Shown piece after piece: positions 1 through 6,639 of a stretch of DNA of 19,509 bases (the first letter of the stretch is position 1; every line of letters starts with the position of its first letter). The position numbers were made by a program, and so were the translations under genes. The stretch is from JAZQLP01 sp045629205. Lineage in GTDB: Bacteria > Bacillota > Clostridia > Oscillospirales > UBA644. Below the pieces are notes generated by a model. That model saw nothing but the letters and a program-made list of their open reading frames with translations. It had not been told where the DNA came from and made no database searches. The stretch is taken from the NCBI GenBank assembly GCA_045629205.1, contig JAZQQT010000079.1:1-19509 (forward strand). Direction: 5' to 3'.

Positions 1-224
1 TTTTAAGAGAAGATTTGCATGAAGTATTAGGTAGTCTTTCTCCCCGTGAAAGGGATGTTTTGAGATTACGTTTCGGCATGGATGACGGTCGTCAAAGAAC
101 ACTCGAAGAAGTCGGACAACTTTTTGGTGTTACTCGTGAAAGAATCAGACAAATCGAAGCAAAAGCATTGCGAAAGCTAAGACATCCAAGCCGTAGTAAA
201 AAGTTGAAGGATTTCCTTGACTGA
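1..224 (+). CDS. rpoD: RNA polymerase sigma-70 factor, C-terminal end (partial)
   Basis: This is the C-terminal end of a primary sigma factor (RpoD/SigA); the rest lies before the window. The open frame runs from base 3 with no start needed. Visible is sigma region 4: the region 4.1 segment LSPRERDVLRLRFG, then the region 4.2 helix-turn-helix that reads the -35 element (TLEEVGQLFGVTRERIRQIE), then ALRKLRHP and a short tail ending KLKDFLD. These residues are close to the family consensus and the ending is normal for a group 1 sigma. ruvX begins 8 bases after the stop, so the two are probably co-transcribed. A group 2 sigma cannot be excluded from so short a piece, but the tail favours the housekeeping factor. 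Confidence 0.93.
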   Translation, partial: LREDLHEVLGSLSPRERDVLRLRFGMDDGRQRTLEEVGQLFGVTRERIRQIEAKALRKLRHPSRSKKLKDFLD

Positions 225-232
225 GGGTTGTC

Positions 233-643
233 ATGGTAATTATGGCAATTGATCTCGGATTAGCTAAAACTGGAATAGCATTAAGCGATAAAAATTCAAT
301 TTTAGCAACTCCATATTGCGTTTTTTCCGGATACGGAAGGACAAGACTCACCAAAGCAGTTCTTGATATAGCTGCCGAAAAAAAAGTTGAACTGATTATA
401 GTCGGATTACCTTTAAGAACCGACGGAAAAGAAAGTGAAATGGTTCAAAAAACGACATCTTTCGCCACTTTTCTTTCAAAAAGAACTGATATACCGGTAA
501 AAATGGTAAATGAAGCTTATACAACCGTAATTGCATCTAATAAATTACATGACAATTTGATTGATGCTAAAAATCAACGTCAAAAAATTGATATGGCTGC
601 AGCTGCGGTTTTACTACAAGGATATCTTGACTCAAATAATTAG
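233..643 (+). CDS. ruvX: Putative Holliday junction resolvase / pre-16S rRNA nuclease (YqgF/RuvX)
   Basis: A 136-residue protein of the YqgF/RuvX family, which has an RNase H-like fold and is linked to Holliday junction resolution and 16S rRNA 5'-end maturation. The length is normal for the family. It shows the first acidic strand (MAIDLGLAKTGIALSD), the central VGLPLRTDGKE motif, and the C-terminal IDMAAAAVLLQGYLD segment with the last conserved Asp. The usual DER-L-TT motif reads NEAYTT here (residues 93-98), so the conserved Asp and Arg are replaced. ATG 233 sits just after GAGGG at 223-227; an in-frame ATG at 242 is an alternative start that drops three residues. The gene follows the sigma-factor gene and ends inside a terminator shared with ung. 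Confidence 0.9.
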   Translation: MVIMAIDLGLAKTGIALSDKNSILATPYCVFSGYGRTRLTKAVLDIAAEKKVELIIVGLPLRTDGKESEMVQKTTSFATFLSKRTDIPVKMVNEAYTTVIASNKLHDNLIDAKNQRQKIDMAAAAVLLQGYLDSNN

Positions 644-687
644 CTTATAAAAAAGGTTTCGGAAATCCGAAACCTTTTTTATAAGCT
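642..687. terminator. Bidirectional intrinsic terminator between ruvX and ung
   Basis: A perfect 21-bp inverted repeat (642-662 with 667-687) closes a 4-base loop, AAAT. The G+C core (GGTTTCGG/CCGAAACC) is flanked by A6 on the left and T6 on the right, so either strand gives a hairpin followed by a U-run. It lies between convergent genes. The ruvX stop (641-643) and the complement of the ung stop (679-681) both fall in or at the edge of the stem, so one element ends both genes. Confidence 0.93.
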
Positions 688-1344
688 CCAATCAATTGGT
701 ATAAGCTTATTTATTTTAAGAAAATCATTGCATTTTGAAAAATGTCTGCATCCAATAAACCCGTTATACGCAGAAAGAGGAGACGGATGAGCGGCAGTTA
801 AAACAAGATGCTTTGGATTTGTTATAAGATTCTTTTTTTCTTTGGCATAATTTCCCCATAAAAAAAATACAATAGGAGCCTCGTGTTCATTTAGTTTCCT
901 AATAACATTATCTGTATAAATTTCCCATCCGTATCCTTTATGACTTCCGGGTAATGCTTCACGAACTGTCAATGTAGAATTTAACAAAAGAACACCCCGC
1001 ATTGCCCATTTAGTGAGATTCCCTGAAGCAGGTATATCAATACCAAGATCAGAATTCAATTCTTTAAAAATATTTTGTAATGATGGAGGTTGAGGTATTC
1101 CATCCTGGACAGAAAAACAAAGACCATGAGCCTGCCCTTTTCCGTGATACGGATCCTGCCCTATAATAACAGCTTTAACCTCGGAATAAGGCGTAAATTT
1201 CTGAGCATTAAAAATATCGAACATATTCGGATAAATCGTTTTTGTCCGATATTCGGATTTCAGAAAACTTCTTAATTTTAAATAATATTCTTTATCAAAT
1301 TCACCGGCCATAATTTTATCCCAGTCATTTCCGAATATAACCAT
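679..1344 (-). CDS. ung: Uracil-DNA glycosylase, family 1
   Basis: A 221-residue family 1 uracil-DNA glycosylase, which cuts uracil from DNA to start base excision repair in the cytoplasm. Diagnostic motifs are present: the water-activating loop GQDPYHG (residues 62-68, catalytic Asp64), the uracil-binding LLLNSTLTVR region (about 119-128), and the DNA-intercalation loop HPSPLSAYNGF with catalytic His186. Length matches the family (about 220-230). The start at 1344 is preceded on the minus strand by an AGGGAG ribosome-binding site (about 1354-1359). The gene is divergent from the rimP operon and convergent with ruvX, so it is probably a single-gene unit. Confidence 0.97.
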   Translation of the reverse strand: MVIFGNDWDKIMAGEFDKEYYLKLRSFLKSEYRTKTIYPNMFDIFNAQKFTPYSEVKAVIIGQDPYHGKGQAHGLCFSVQDGIPQPPSLQNIFKELNSDLGIDIPASGNLTKWAMRGVLLLNSTLTVREALPGSHKGYGWEIYTDNVIRKLNEHEAPIVFFLWGNYAKEKKNLITNPKHLVLTAAHPSPLSAYNGFIGCRHFSKCNDFLKINKLIPIDWSL

Positions 1345-1364
1345 TTAAATCATCTCCCTGTTTA

Positions 1365-1373
1365 ATTATACCA
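1365..1373 (-). promoter_or_regulatory. Extended -10 promoter for ung
   Basis: Read on the minus strand, this is TGGTATAAT: a perfect TATAAT -10 (1365-1370) with the TG extension one base upstream. I see no good -35 at the right distance, which an extended -10 can tolerate. The predicted start near 1358 would leave a leader of only about 14 bases, with the ribosome-binding site at its very beginning. Confidence 0.5.
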
Positions 1374-1462
1374 AAGATAACATAAATTAAAAGTACAAAT
1401 TTAAATATTTTATTTATTTACAAAAAATTCAAACAATTAAATCGAATTTATAATTAAAACTA

Positions 1463-1491
1463 TTGACTTATTAATAATTTATGTGTATAAT
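1463..1491 (+). promoter_or_regulatory. Sigma-70/SigA promoter of the rimP-nusA-infB operon
   Basis: A -35 TTGACT (1463-1468) and a perfect -10 TATAAT (1486-1491) are separated by exactly 17 bases. The predicted transcription start is near 1498. It lies in a very AT-rich 200-base divergent spacer between ung and rimP, the right place to drive the operon. The hexamers and spacing are the same as those of the promoter at 9415-9443. Confidence 0.85.
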
Positions 1492-1502
1492 TAAATAAAT
1501 TT

Positions 1503-1524
1503 GAAGAGCGGGAGACCGCTCTTC
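1503..1524 (+). promoter_or_regulatory. GNRA-capped hairpin at the 5' end of the rimP operon mRNA
   Basis: A perfect 9-bp stem (1503-1511 with 1516-1524) closes a GAGA loop (1512-1515), a GNRA tetraloop. It starts only about 5 bases after the predicted transcription start and ends 24 bases before the rimP ATG, so the RNA would begin with this hairpin. The bases after it are CTTCTTAATA-like in character, not a solid U-run, so strong intrinsic termination is unlikely. It may protect the 5' end, act as a weak attenuator, or bind a protein. My recollection is that similar hairpins precede rimP in other Firmicutes, but I could not check this. Confidence 0.6.
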
Positions 1525-1548
1525 TTAATAATTTACGGAAGGATTTTT

Positions 1549-1998
1549 ATGAGTGTAATAGAAATCACAGAGTCATTAGTTATCCCAATAATTGAAAAAT
1601 TTAATCTTATTCTATGGGATATCGAGTTCAAAAAAGAAGGTTCGGGTTTTGTTTTGCGAATTTATATCGATAAACCGGAAGGAGTTTCTATCGAAGATTG
1701 TGAAAACGTTGCAAAAGAATTAAATCCGGCACTTGATGCAGCCGATCCTATTGAACAATCATATTCACTTGAAATATCATCTGCAGGACTTATAAGAGAA
1801 TTAAAAAAAGACAGTCACATATTGCAATTTATAGGTGAAGAAATTACACTAAAATTATATAAACCGATAAATAATTCTAAAACGTTTACGGGGCAATTAA
1901 TCAGTTATGAAAATCAAAATTTATTAATAGAAACAGAAAACAAGCAAACGATTTTTAAAAGATCAGATATCGCTAAAATCATTATTGACTTGATTTAA
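1549..1998 (+). CDS. rimP: Ribosome maturation factor RimP
   Basis: A 149-residue RimP (YlxS) protein, needed for 30S subunit maturation. It shows the conserved LRIYIDKPEGVSIEDCENVAKELNPALD stretch and the family core at YSLEISSAGLIREL, a variant of the usual LEVSSPG-RPL motif, followed by the C-terminal Sm-like domain (IGEEITLKLY to the end). ATG 1549 is chosen because GGAAGGA (1537-1543) sits 5 bases upstream. A longer frame from a TTG at 1501 would translate the leader hairpin and lacks a ribosome-binding site. It is the first gene of the nusA-infB operon, and nusA follows after 16 bases. Confidence 0.95.
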   Translation: MSVIEITESLVIPIIEKFNLILWDIEFKKEGSGFVLRIYIDKPEGVSIEDCENVAKELNPALDAADPIEQSYSLEISSAGLIRELKKDSHILQFIGEEITLKLYKPINNSKTFTGQLISYENQNLLIETENKQTIFKRSDIAKIIIDLI

Positions 1999-2014
1999 TC
2001 AGAAAGGTAAAGAT

Positions 2015-3076
2015 ATGAAAAAAAACGAAGAATTTTTTGAAGCTCTTGATTTGTTAGAAGCGGAAAAAGGTATTGCAAAAGAATACATGTATGAAAAAAT
2101 TAAAGCTGCTCTTATTGCTACAGTTAAAAGAGATAAAAATGTTCCGCAGGAATGTGTTGACGCAGTTATAGATGAAGAAAAAAGAACTATCAGGGTTTTT
2201 ACAAAAAAACTTGTAGTTGAAGAAATTGAAAATGATGAAAACTCTGAAATTACTCTTACAGAAGCAAAGAAAATAAGCAGAAAATATCAAATCGGTGATT
2301 ACGTTGAATATGATGTTGATACAGCAACTGTCGGAAGAATTGCTGCAAAAATCGGAAAAAACGTAATAGTTCAAGCCATTAACGAAGCCGTTAACAGTTC
2401 TATTATCAAAGATTTTGAAGCAATTAAAGGAACTATCATTACCGGCAAAGTAAGACGTATGGAAAAGAATAAAACAGTTTTTCTTGAATATGGAAAATAT
2501 GAGATTCCCCTTCCGGTTAATCAGCAGATCCCCGGTGAAATTTTCACACTCAACAGCTATGTAAAAGTTCTTGTTGCAGATATCAAACACAGTCCCAAAG
2601 GACAGGATATTATTATTACAAGATTAGGAAATGAATTCATTAAAAAATTATTTGAACTTGAAGTTCCAGAAGTAGCAGACGGAACTGTTGAAATCGTAAG
2701 TGTTGCACGAGAAGCAGGTTCTAGAACAAAAGTTGCAGTCTATGCCGATCCGGACAGTAATGTTGATCCTGTCGGTGCTTGTATCGGACAAAATCACGCC
2801 AGACTTTCAGCTATTCTTTCAAATATTCAAGGTGAAGAAGATAATGTCAGAAAAGAAAATATTGACCTAATCAGATTTTACGATGACCCCAGTATGTTTG
2901 TAACTTCTGCTCTCTCTCCTGCCGACGTCGAAGTTGAAGAAATTGATGTTACAGAGAAAACAATCAGAGTATCAGTAAGCATGGACAAACTTTCATTGGC
3001 AATAGGTAAATCCGGACAAAATGTCAGACTGGCAGCTAAACTCACCGGATATAAAATAGATATAATCGGAAGATAG
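2015..3076 (+). CDS. nusA: Transcription termination/antitermination factor NusA
   Basis: A 353-residue NusA, the RNA polymerase-bound elongation factor acting in pausing, termination and antitermination. Order of domains: N-terminal polymerase-binding domain (about 1-125), S1 RNA-binding domain (about 130-200), KH1 (about 225-285) and KH2 (about 295-350). There are no C-terminal AR repeats, as is normal in Firmicutes. Recognisable cores are VGRIAAKIGKNVIVQAINEA, LFELEVPEVADGTVEI and REAGSRTKVAVY. KH2 has an intact GKSGQN loop (331-336). KH1 is odd: its usual GxxG loop reads GQNH (258-261), and a charged insertion of several residues follows GEE. The ribosome-binding site AGAAAGG lies 7-9 bases before the ATG. 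Confidence 0.97.
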   Translation: MKKNEEFFEALDLLEAEKGIAKEYMYEKIKAALIATVKRDKNVPQECVDAVIDEEKRTIRVFTKKLVVEEIENDENSEITLTEAKKISRKYQIGDYVEYDVDTATVGRIAAKIGKNVIVQAINEAVNSSIIKDFEAIKGTIITGKVRRMEKNKTVFLEYGKYEIPLPVNQQIPGEIFTLNSYVKVLVADIKHSPKGQDIIITRLGNEFIKKLFELEVPEVADGTVEIVSVAREAGSRTKVAVYADPDSNVDPVGACIGQNHARLSAILSNIQGEEDNVRKENIDLIRFYDDPSMFVTSALSPADVEVEEIDVTEKTIRVSVSMDKLSLAIGKSGQNVRLAAKLTGYKIDIIGR

Positions 3077-3092
3077 AATCAGGTATAATGAT

Positions 3093-3377
3093 TTGAAAAC
3101 CCAGGAACAAAAAGGAAAAGGCGCCTTTACAAGGATGTGCGTATCTTGCGGAAAAAAACAACATAAAGCAAATATGATGCGCATTGTCAATATTGATAAT
3201 ACACTCACAATAGTTGATTCAAATTCAGTATGCGGTAGATCCGTTTATATTTGTAACGAAAGTAAGTGCATTTCAACAGCTGCTAAAAGCCATAGACCCG
3301 AAAAAATGCTAAAATGTTCTCTGAATCAATTTTTTTACGATAACTTATTAAAAAACGAAAATGAATGTAAAATTTAA
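3093..3377 (+). CDS. ylxR: YlxR family RNA-binding protein
   Basis: A 94-residue YlxR (DUF448) protein, a small RNA-binding-type protein regularly found between nusA and infB in Gram-positive bacteria. It shows the diagnostic N-terminal RMCVSCGKK-----MMRIV segment and the GRSVYIC motif followed by CI (usually GRGAYVC). The start is a TTG at 3093 with AGG at 3081-3083; the ATG at 3088 is out of frame and stops at once, and the next in-frame ATG would cut into the conserved CVSC region. In Bacillus subtilis YlxR has been linked to transcriptional regulation and to RNase P; a role here is inference. The end overlaps the next gene by 17 bases, suggesting coupled translation. Confidence 0.9.
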   Translation: MKTQEQKGKGAFTRMCVSCGKKQHKANMMRIVNIDNTLTIVDSNSVCGRSVYICNESKCISTAAKSHRPEKMLKCSLNQFFYDNLLKNENECKI

Positions 3378-3681
3378 ATCTTATTTAGGATTAGCACGTA
3401 AATCTGGAAATTTAATTCTGGGATTAGATAAAATAGAAGAGTCAAAAAAAGATATTTTCGTTTTGGTATTTTCCAATGATGTATCAGATCGAACGAAGAA
3501 AAAATCAATAGAAAAATCAAATTGCGATATCATTATTCAAACAGATATGTGTAAAGCTGATTTGGGAAAATTATTAGGTGTTCAACGAGTTGCCGTATCT
3601 GCAGTTACAGATAAAGGGTTGGCAAATCAAATTCAAATTTATGCAGGAGGAAATACAGATGGCATCAACCACCAGATATAA
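3361..3681 (+). CDS. ylxQ: L7Ae/L30e family ribosomal-like protein YlxQ
   Basis: A 106-residue member of the L7Ae/L30e/S12e/Gadd45 fold, the YlxQ protein of Firmicutes, expected to bind kink-turn RNA. Visible cores are LGLARKSGNLILGLDKIEES, the VLVFSNDVSDRTKKK motif (usually LAxDASxNTxKK), and the C-terminal LGKLLGVQRVAVSAVTDKGLANQI strand and helix. It overlaps ylxR by 17 bases and infB by 23 bases, so it lies inside a tightly coupled block. Its cellular role is not well settled in the family. Confidence 0.9.
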   Translation: MNVKFKSYLGLARKSGNLILGLDKIEESKKDIFVLVFSNDVSDRTKKKSIEKSNCDIIIQTDMCKADLGKLLGVQRVAVSAVTDKGLANQIQIYAGGNTDGINHQI

Positions 3682-6250
3682 ACTTAAAGCATTATCAACA
3701 GATTTAAATGTTAATTTTTCAGAAATTCAAAATATTTTATCTGAATATACCGGGAGCAATGCAGACAATTTCAGTTCAGGAAAATCCATTGAAGAAGATA
3801 ATTTAAATTATATTTTTGATTATTTGACTCAAACTAAGACAGGCACAAATATGATGGATTTTTTCAGCGACTGTGCTTTACAAAAGGAAGAAGAAGAAAA
3901 ACAGAAAAAAGCAGAAATAGAAGAAGCGGAAAAGAAGGCAAAAGCCGAACAAGAATCAAAAGCAAAGAAAGAAGCCGAAGAAAAAGCCGCTGAAGAAGCC
4001 AGACTTAAAGCAGAGAAAGAAAAAATCGAAGAAGAAGCACGCAAAAAACGTGAAGCAATTGAGAAAAAACAGCAAAAGATGACTCAACAACCCAAACAGC
4101 AGCAATTTTCCAAACCGACTTTTACCAAAAACAATTCTAAAGATAATAACCGTCAAAATAAACCAAAACAACAGGTCAAGACCTTTATTAATAATAACCA
4201 ATCTGAGCCTGCAGTTATAGTATATGAAGAAACAGATGACGGACATTCAGGTATCGTTGCAAAGAAAAATGTTAAAGTTGTTGATACTCGTGCCTCAAAT
4301 AATGTAAATCTTTCAAAATACAATGCAAGAAACGATGAAATCGCGGATTCAGCAAGAGTAAATTCAAAAGATTACGGAAAATCTAAACAGAAAATTAAAA
4401 ACGGAAAACAAAATTCCAACAGAAATTCGCAAGCGCAAAGAGAAGAAGAACAAGCAAAAATCCGGCGTATGGAACAATACGAAAAAGATAAGAAAAAACA
4501 TCTCAGTAATATCGTTCTTCCGGAAGCGATTTCCGTCAGCGAATTAGCATCAAAATTAAGTATGACAAATGCCGATGTTGTTAAAAAGCTCATGCTTCTC
4601 GGTATAATGGCAAGTGCTTCACAGATTATTGATTATGATACTGCAGCTTTAGTTGCCGAAGAACTTGGCGCAACAGTTTCAAAGGAAGTTGTTATAACTA
4701 TAGAAGAACAACTTATTGATAATTCTGAAGACGATTATGAGAATCTTGAAACTAGAAGCCCTGTTGTTGTAGTTATGGGGCATGTTGACCATGGTAAGAC
4801 TTCCCTGCTCGATGCAATCAGACACACCAATGTTGTTAATGGTGAAGCAGGCGGCATTACACAACACATAGGCGCATATTCTGTAAGTCTTAACGGAAGA
4901 ACAATAACGTTTCTTGATACGCCCGGACATGCAGCATTTACATCTATGCGTGCTCGCGGTGCACAGGTTACCGACGTTGTAATACTTGTTGTAGCAGCTG
5001 ATGACGGAATTATGCCCCAGACAATTGAAGCAATTAACCATGCTCAGGCAGCAAATGTTCCCATTGTTGTTGCTGTAAACAAAATGGATAAACCTACGGC
5101 AAACTTTGATAAAGTAATTCAAAAATTAATGGAATACAATCTTGTTCCGGAACAATACGGCGGCGACACAATTTGTGTGCCTGTATCAGCCGTTAAAGGT
5201 ACGGGTATAGACCAGCTTCTTGAGATGGTATTACTTGTTGCCGATATGCAGGATTTAAAAGCTAATCCTGCCAGAGAAGCAAAAGGAACCGTTATAGAAG
5301 CAAAATTAGATAAAGGCAGAGGTCCCGTTGCCACAGTCCTTGTTCAAAACGGTACACTGCATACAGGTGACATTATGGTTGCCGGTATGACAGTCGGTAA
5401 AATAAGAACAATGGTGAACGACAAAGGTGCGCGCATAAAAGATGCGGGTCCTTCTACACCGGTCGAGGTAGTCGGATTATCTGAAGTTCCGAATGCCGGA
5501 GATATTTTCCATATAGTAAATAATGAAAGAATGGCAAAAGAACTTGTTGAACAACGTAAGCATGAACACAAAGAAGAACAATTCAAAGCAAATGCGAACG
5601 TGTCACTTGATGATTTGTTTGCACATATTCAAAGCGGCAGCGTCAAAACATTAAGTCTACTTGTAAAAGCTGACGTTCAAGGATCTGTTGAAGCAGTTAA
5701 AGCTTCTCTTGAAAAGTTATCAAACGAAGAAGTTAAAATAAGCGTTATACATAGCGCTGTCGGTGGAATAACAGAATCAGATGTAATGCTGGCAATGGCT
5801 TCAAAGGCAATTATTATCGGATTTAATGTTCGACCTGAACCAAATGCAAAAGCCATGGCAGAAAAAGAAGGAATCGACATTCGTCTATACCGAATCATCT
5901 ATGATTGTTTGGAAGAAATCGAAGCTGCAATGAAAGGTATGTTGGCTCCGAAATTCAAAGAAGTCGTAATTGGATATGCAGAAGTAAGACAGACATTCAA
6001 AGTTTCCGGTGTTGGAACAATTGCAGGTTCTTATGTAAAACAAGGTAAAATTACCAGAAATGCTGAAATCAGACTTTCAAGAGACAACATCATTATACAT
6101 CAAGGTAAAATTGATTCTCTCAAACGTTTTAAAGACGATGCAAAAGAAGTAGCAGAAGGTTATGAATGCGGTATCGGGATTCTTAATTACAACGATATTA
6201 AAGACGGCGATATCATAGAAGCCTTTATTAACGAAGAAATAAAAAAATAA
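3659..6250 (+). CDS. infB: Translation initiation factor IF-2
   Basis: An 863-residue IF2, the GTPase that brings initiator tRNA to the 30S subunit and promotes 50S joining. An N-terminal IF2-N-like helical domain (about 1-50) is followed by a long Lys/Glu/Ala-rich coiled segment (about 80-145) and a Gln/Asn-rich linker (to about 290). A second IF2-N domain (about 285-340) precedes the G domain. GTPase motifs are intact: GHVDHGKT (374-381), GGITQH, DTPGH (420-424), NKMD (474-477) and SAVKG. Domains II to IV follow. ATG 3659 has a perfect AGGAGG (3645-3650) at 8 bases; the open frame extends upstream through ylxQ but without a good start. It is longer than B. subtilis IF2 because of the linker. 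Confidence 0.98.
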   Translation: MASTTRYKLKALSTDLNVNFSEIQNILSEYTGSNADNFSSGKSIEEDNLNYIFDYLTQTKTGTNMMDFFSDCALQKEEEEKQKKAEIEEAEKKAKAEQESKAKKEAEEKAAEEARLKAEKEKIEEEARKKREAIEKKQQKMTQQPKQQQFSKPTFTKNNSKDNNRQNKPKQQVKTFINNNQSEPAVIVYEETDDGHSGIVAKKNVKVVDTRASNNVNLSKYNARNDEIADSARVNSKDYGKSKQKIKNGKQNSNRNSQAQREEEQAKIRRMEQYEKDKKKHLSNIVLPEAISVSELASKLSMTNADVVKKLMLLGIMASASQIIDYDTAALVAEELGATVSKEVVITIEEQLIDNSEDDYENLETRSPVVVVMGHVDHGKTSLLDAIRHTNVVNGEAGGITQHIGAYSVSLNGRTITFLDTPGHAAFTSMRARGAQVTDVVILVVAADDGIMPQTIEAINHAQAANVPIVVAVNKMDKPTANFDKVIQKLMEYNLVPEQYGGDTICVPVSAVKGTGIDQLLEMVLLVADMQDLKANPAREAKGTVIEAKLDKGRGPVATVLVQNGTLHTGDIMVAGMTVGKIRTMVNDKGARIKDAGPSTPVEVVGLSEVPNAGDIFHIVNNERMAKELVEQRKHEHKEEQFKANANVSLDDLFAHIQSGSVKTLSLLVKADVQGSVEAVKASLEKLSNEEVKISVIHSAVGGITESDVMLAMASKAIIIGFNVRPEPNAKAMAEKEGIDIRLYRIIYDCLEEIEAAMKGMLAPKFKEVVIGYAEVRQTFKVSGVGTIAGSYVKQGKITRNAEIRLSRDNIIIHQGKIDSLKRFKDDAKEVAEGYECGIGILNYNDIKDGDIIEAFINEEIKK

Positions 6251-6260
6251 GAGGAATTAA

Positions 6261-6638
6261 ATGATAAAAAAACACGATTCCAATATCAAAAATATGAGAT
6301 TGGAAAGTGAGCTCAGATCAACAATAGCGTCGGTTTTAAATGAAATTAAAGATCCTCGTATACCTCCATTTGTATCAGTCGTTCGGACAGAAGTCTCTTC
6401 AGACAGAAGTCATGCAACCGTATATATAAGTATTCTCGGTGAATATAATGAAATCGAAATCAAACGAGGTCTTAAATCCGCAAAAGGGTTTATACGGAAA
6501 AAGATAGCCGAAAGCATGGAATTACGCATCGTTCCTGATTTATCTTTTGTTTTGGATAACTCAATTGCTACCGGTGCTAAAATTGAAAAGATTATCAGTG
6601 GTTTTACATACCACAATGATCAAAAGGAAGAGAAATAA
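6261..6638 (+). CDS. rbfA: 30S ribosome-binding factor A
   Basis: A 125-residue RbfA, the KH-fold factor that assists late 16S rRNA processing and cold-adapted 30S assembly. It shows RLESELRSTIASVLNEIKDPRI near the N terminus, the VVRTEVSSDRSHATVYIS strand, and the C-terminal ELRIVPDLSFVLDNSIATGAKIEKII segment. Length and motif order are normal. GAGG lies about 7 bases before the ATG. It sits in its usual place 10 bases after infB and one base before nrnA. Confidence 0.95.
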   Translation: MIKKHDSNIKNMRLESELRSTIASVLNEIKDPRIPPFVSVVRTEVSSDRSHATVYISILGEYNEIEIKRGLKSAKGFIRKKIAESMELRIVPDLSFVLDNSIATGAKIEKIISGFTYHNDQKEEK

Positions 6639-6639
6639 T

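Noticed and set aside
1501..1548. Longer rimP frame starting at TTG 1501
   Set aside because: It would begin at the predicted transcription start and translate the leader hairpin, with no ribosome-binding site. ATG 1549 has GGAAGGA and matches the family start.
3578..3658. N-terminal extension of infB into ylxQ
   Set aside because: The perfect AGGAGG at 3645-3650 fixes the start at ATG 3659; the upstream frame is the shadow of ylxQ.
3829..4246. Minus-strand open frames rich in Ser/Phe or Phe/Leu within infB
   Set aside because: They are complements of the Lys/Glu-rich linker and have no ribosome-binding sites or family features.
4679..5122. 147-codon minus-strand frame rich in Cys, Asn and Tyr
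   Set aside because: It lies opposite the conserved IF2 GTPase domain and its residue mix is typical of an antisense shadow.
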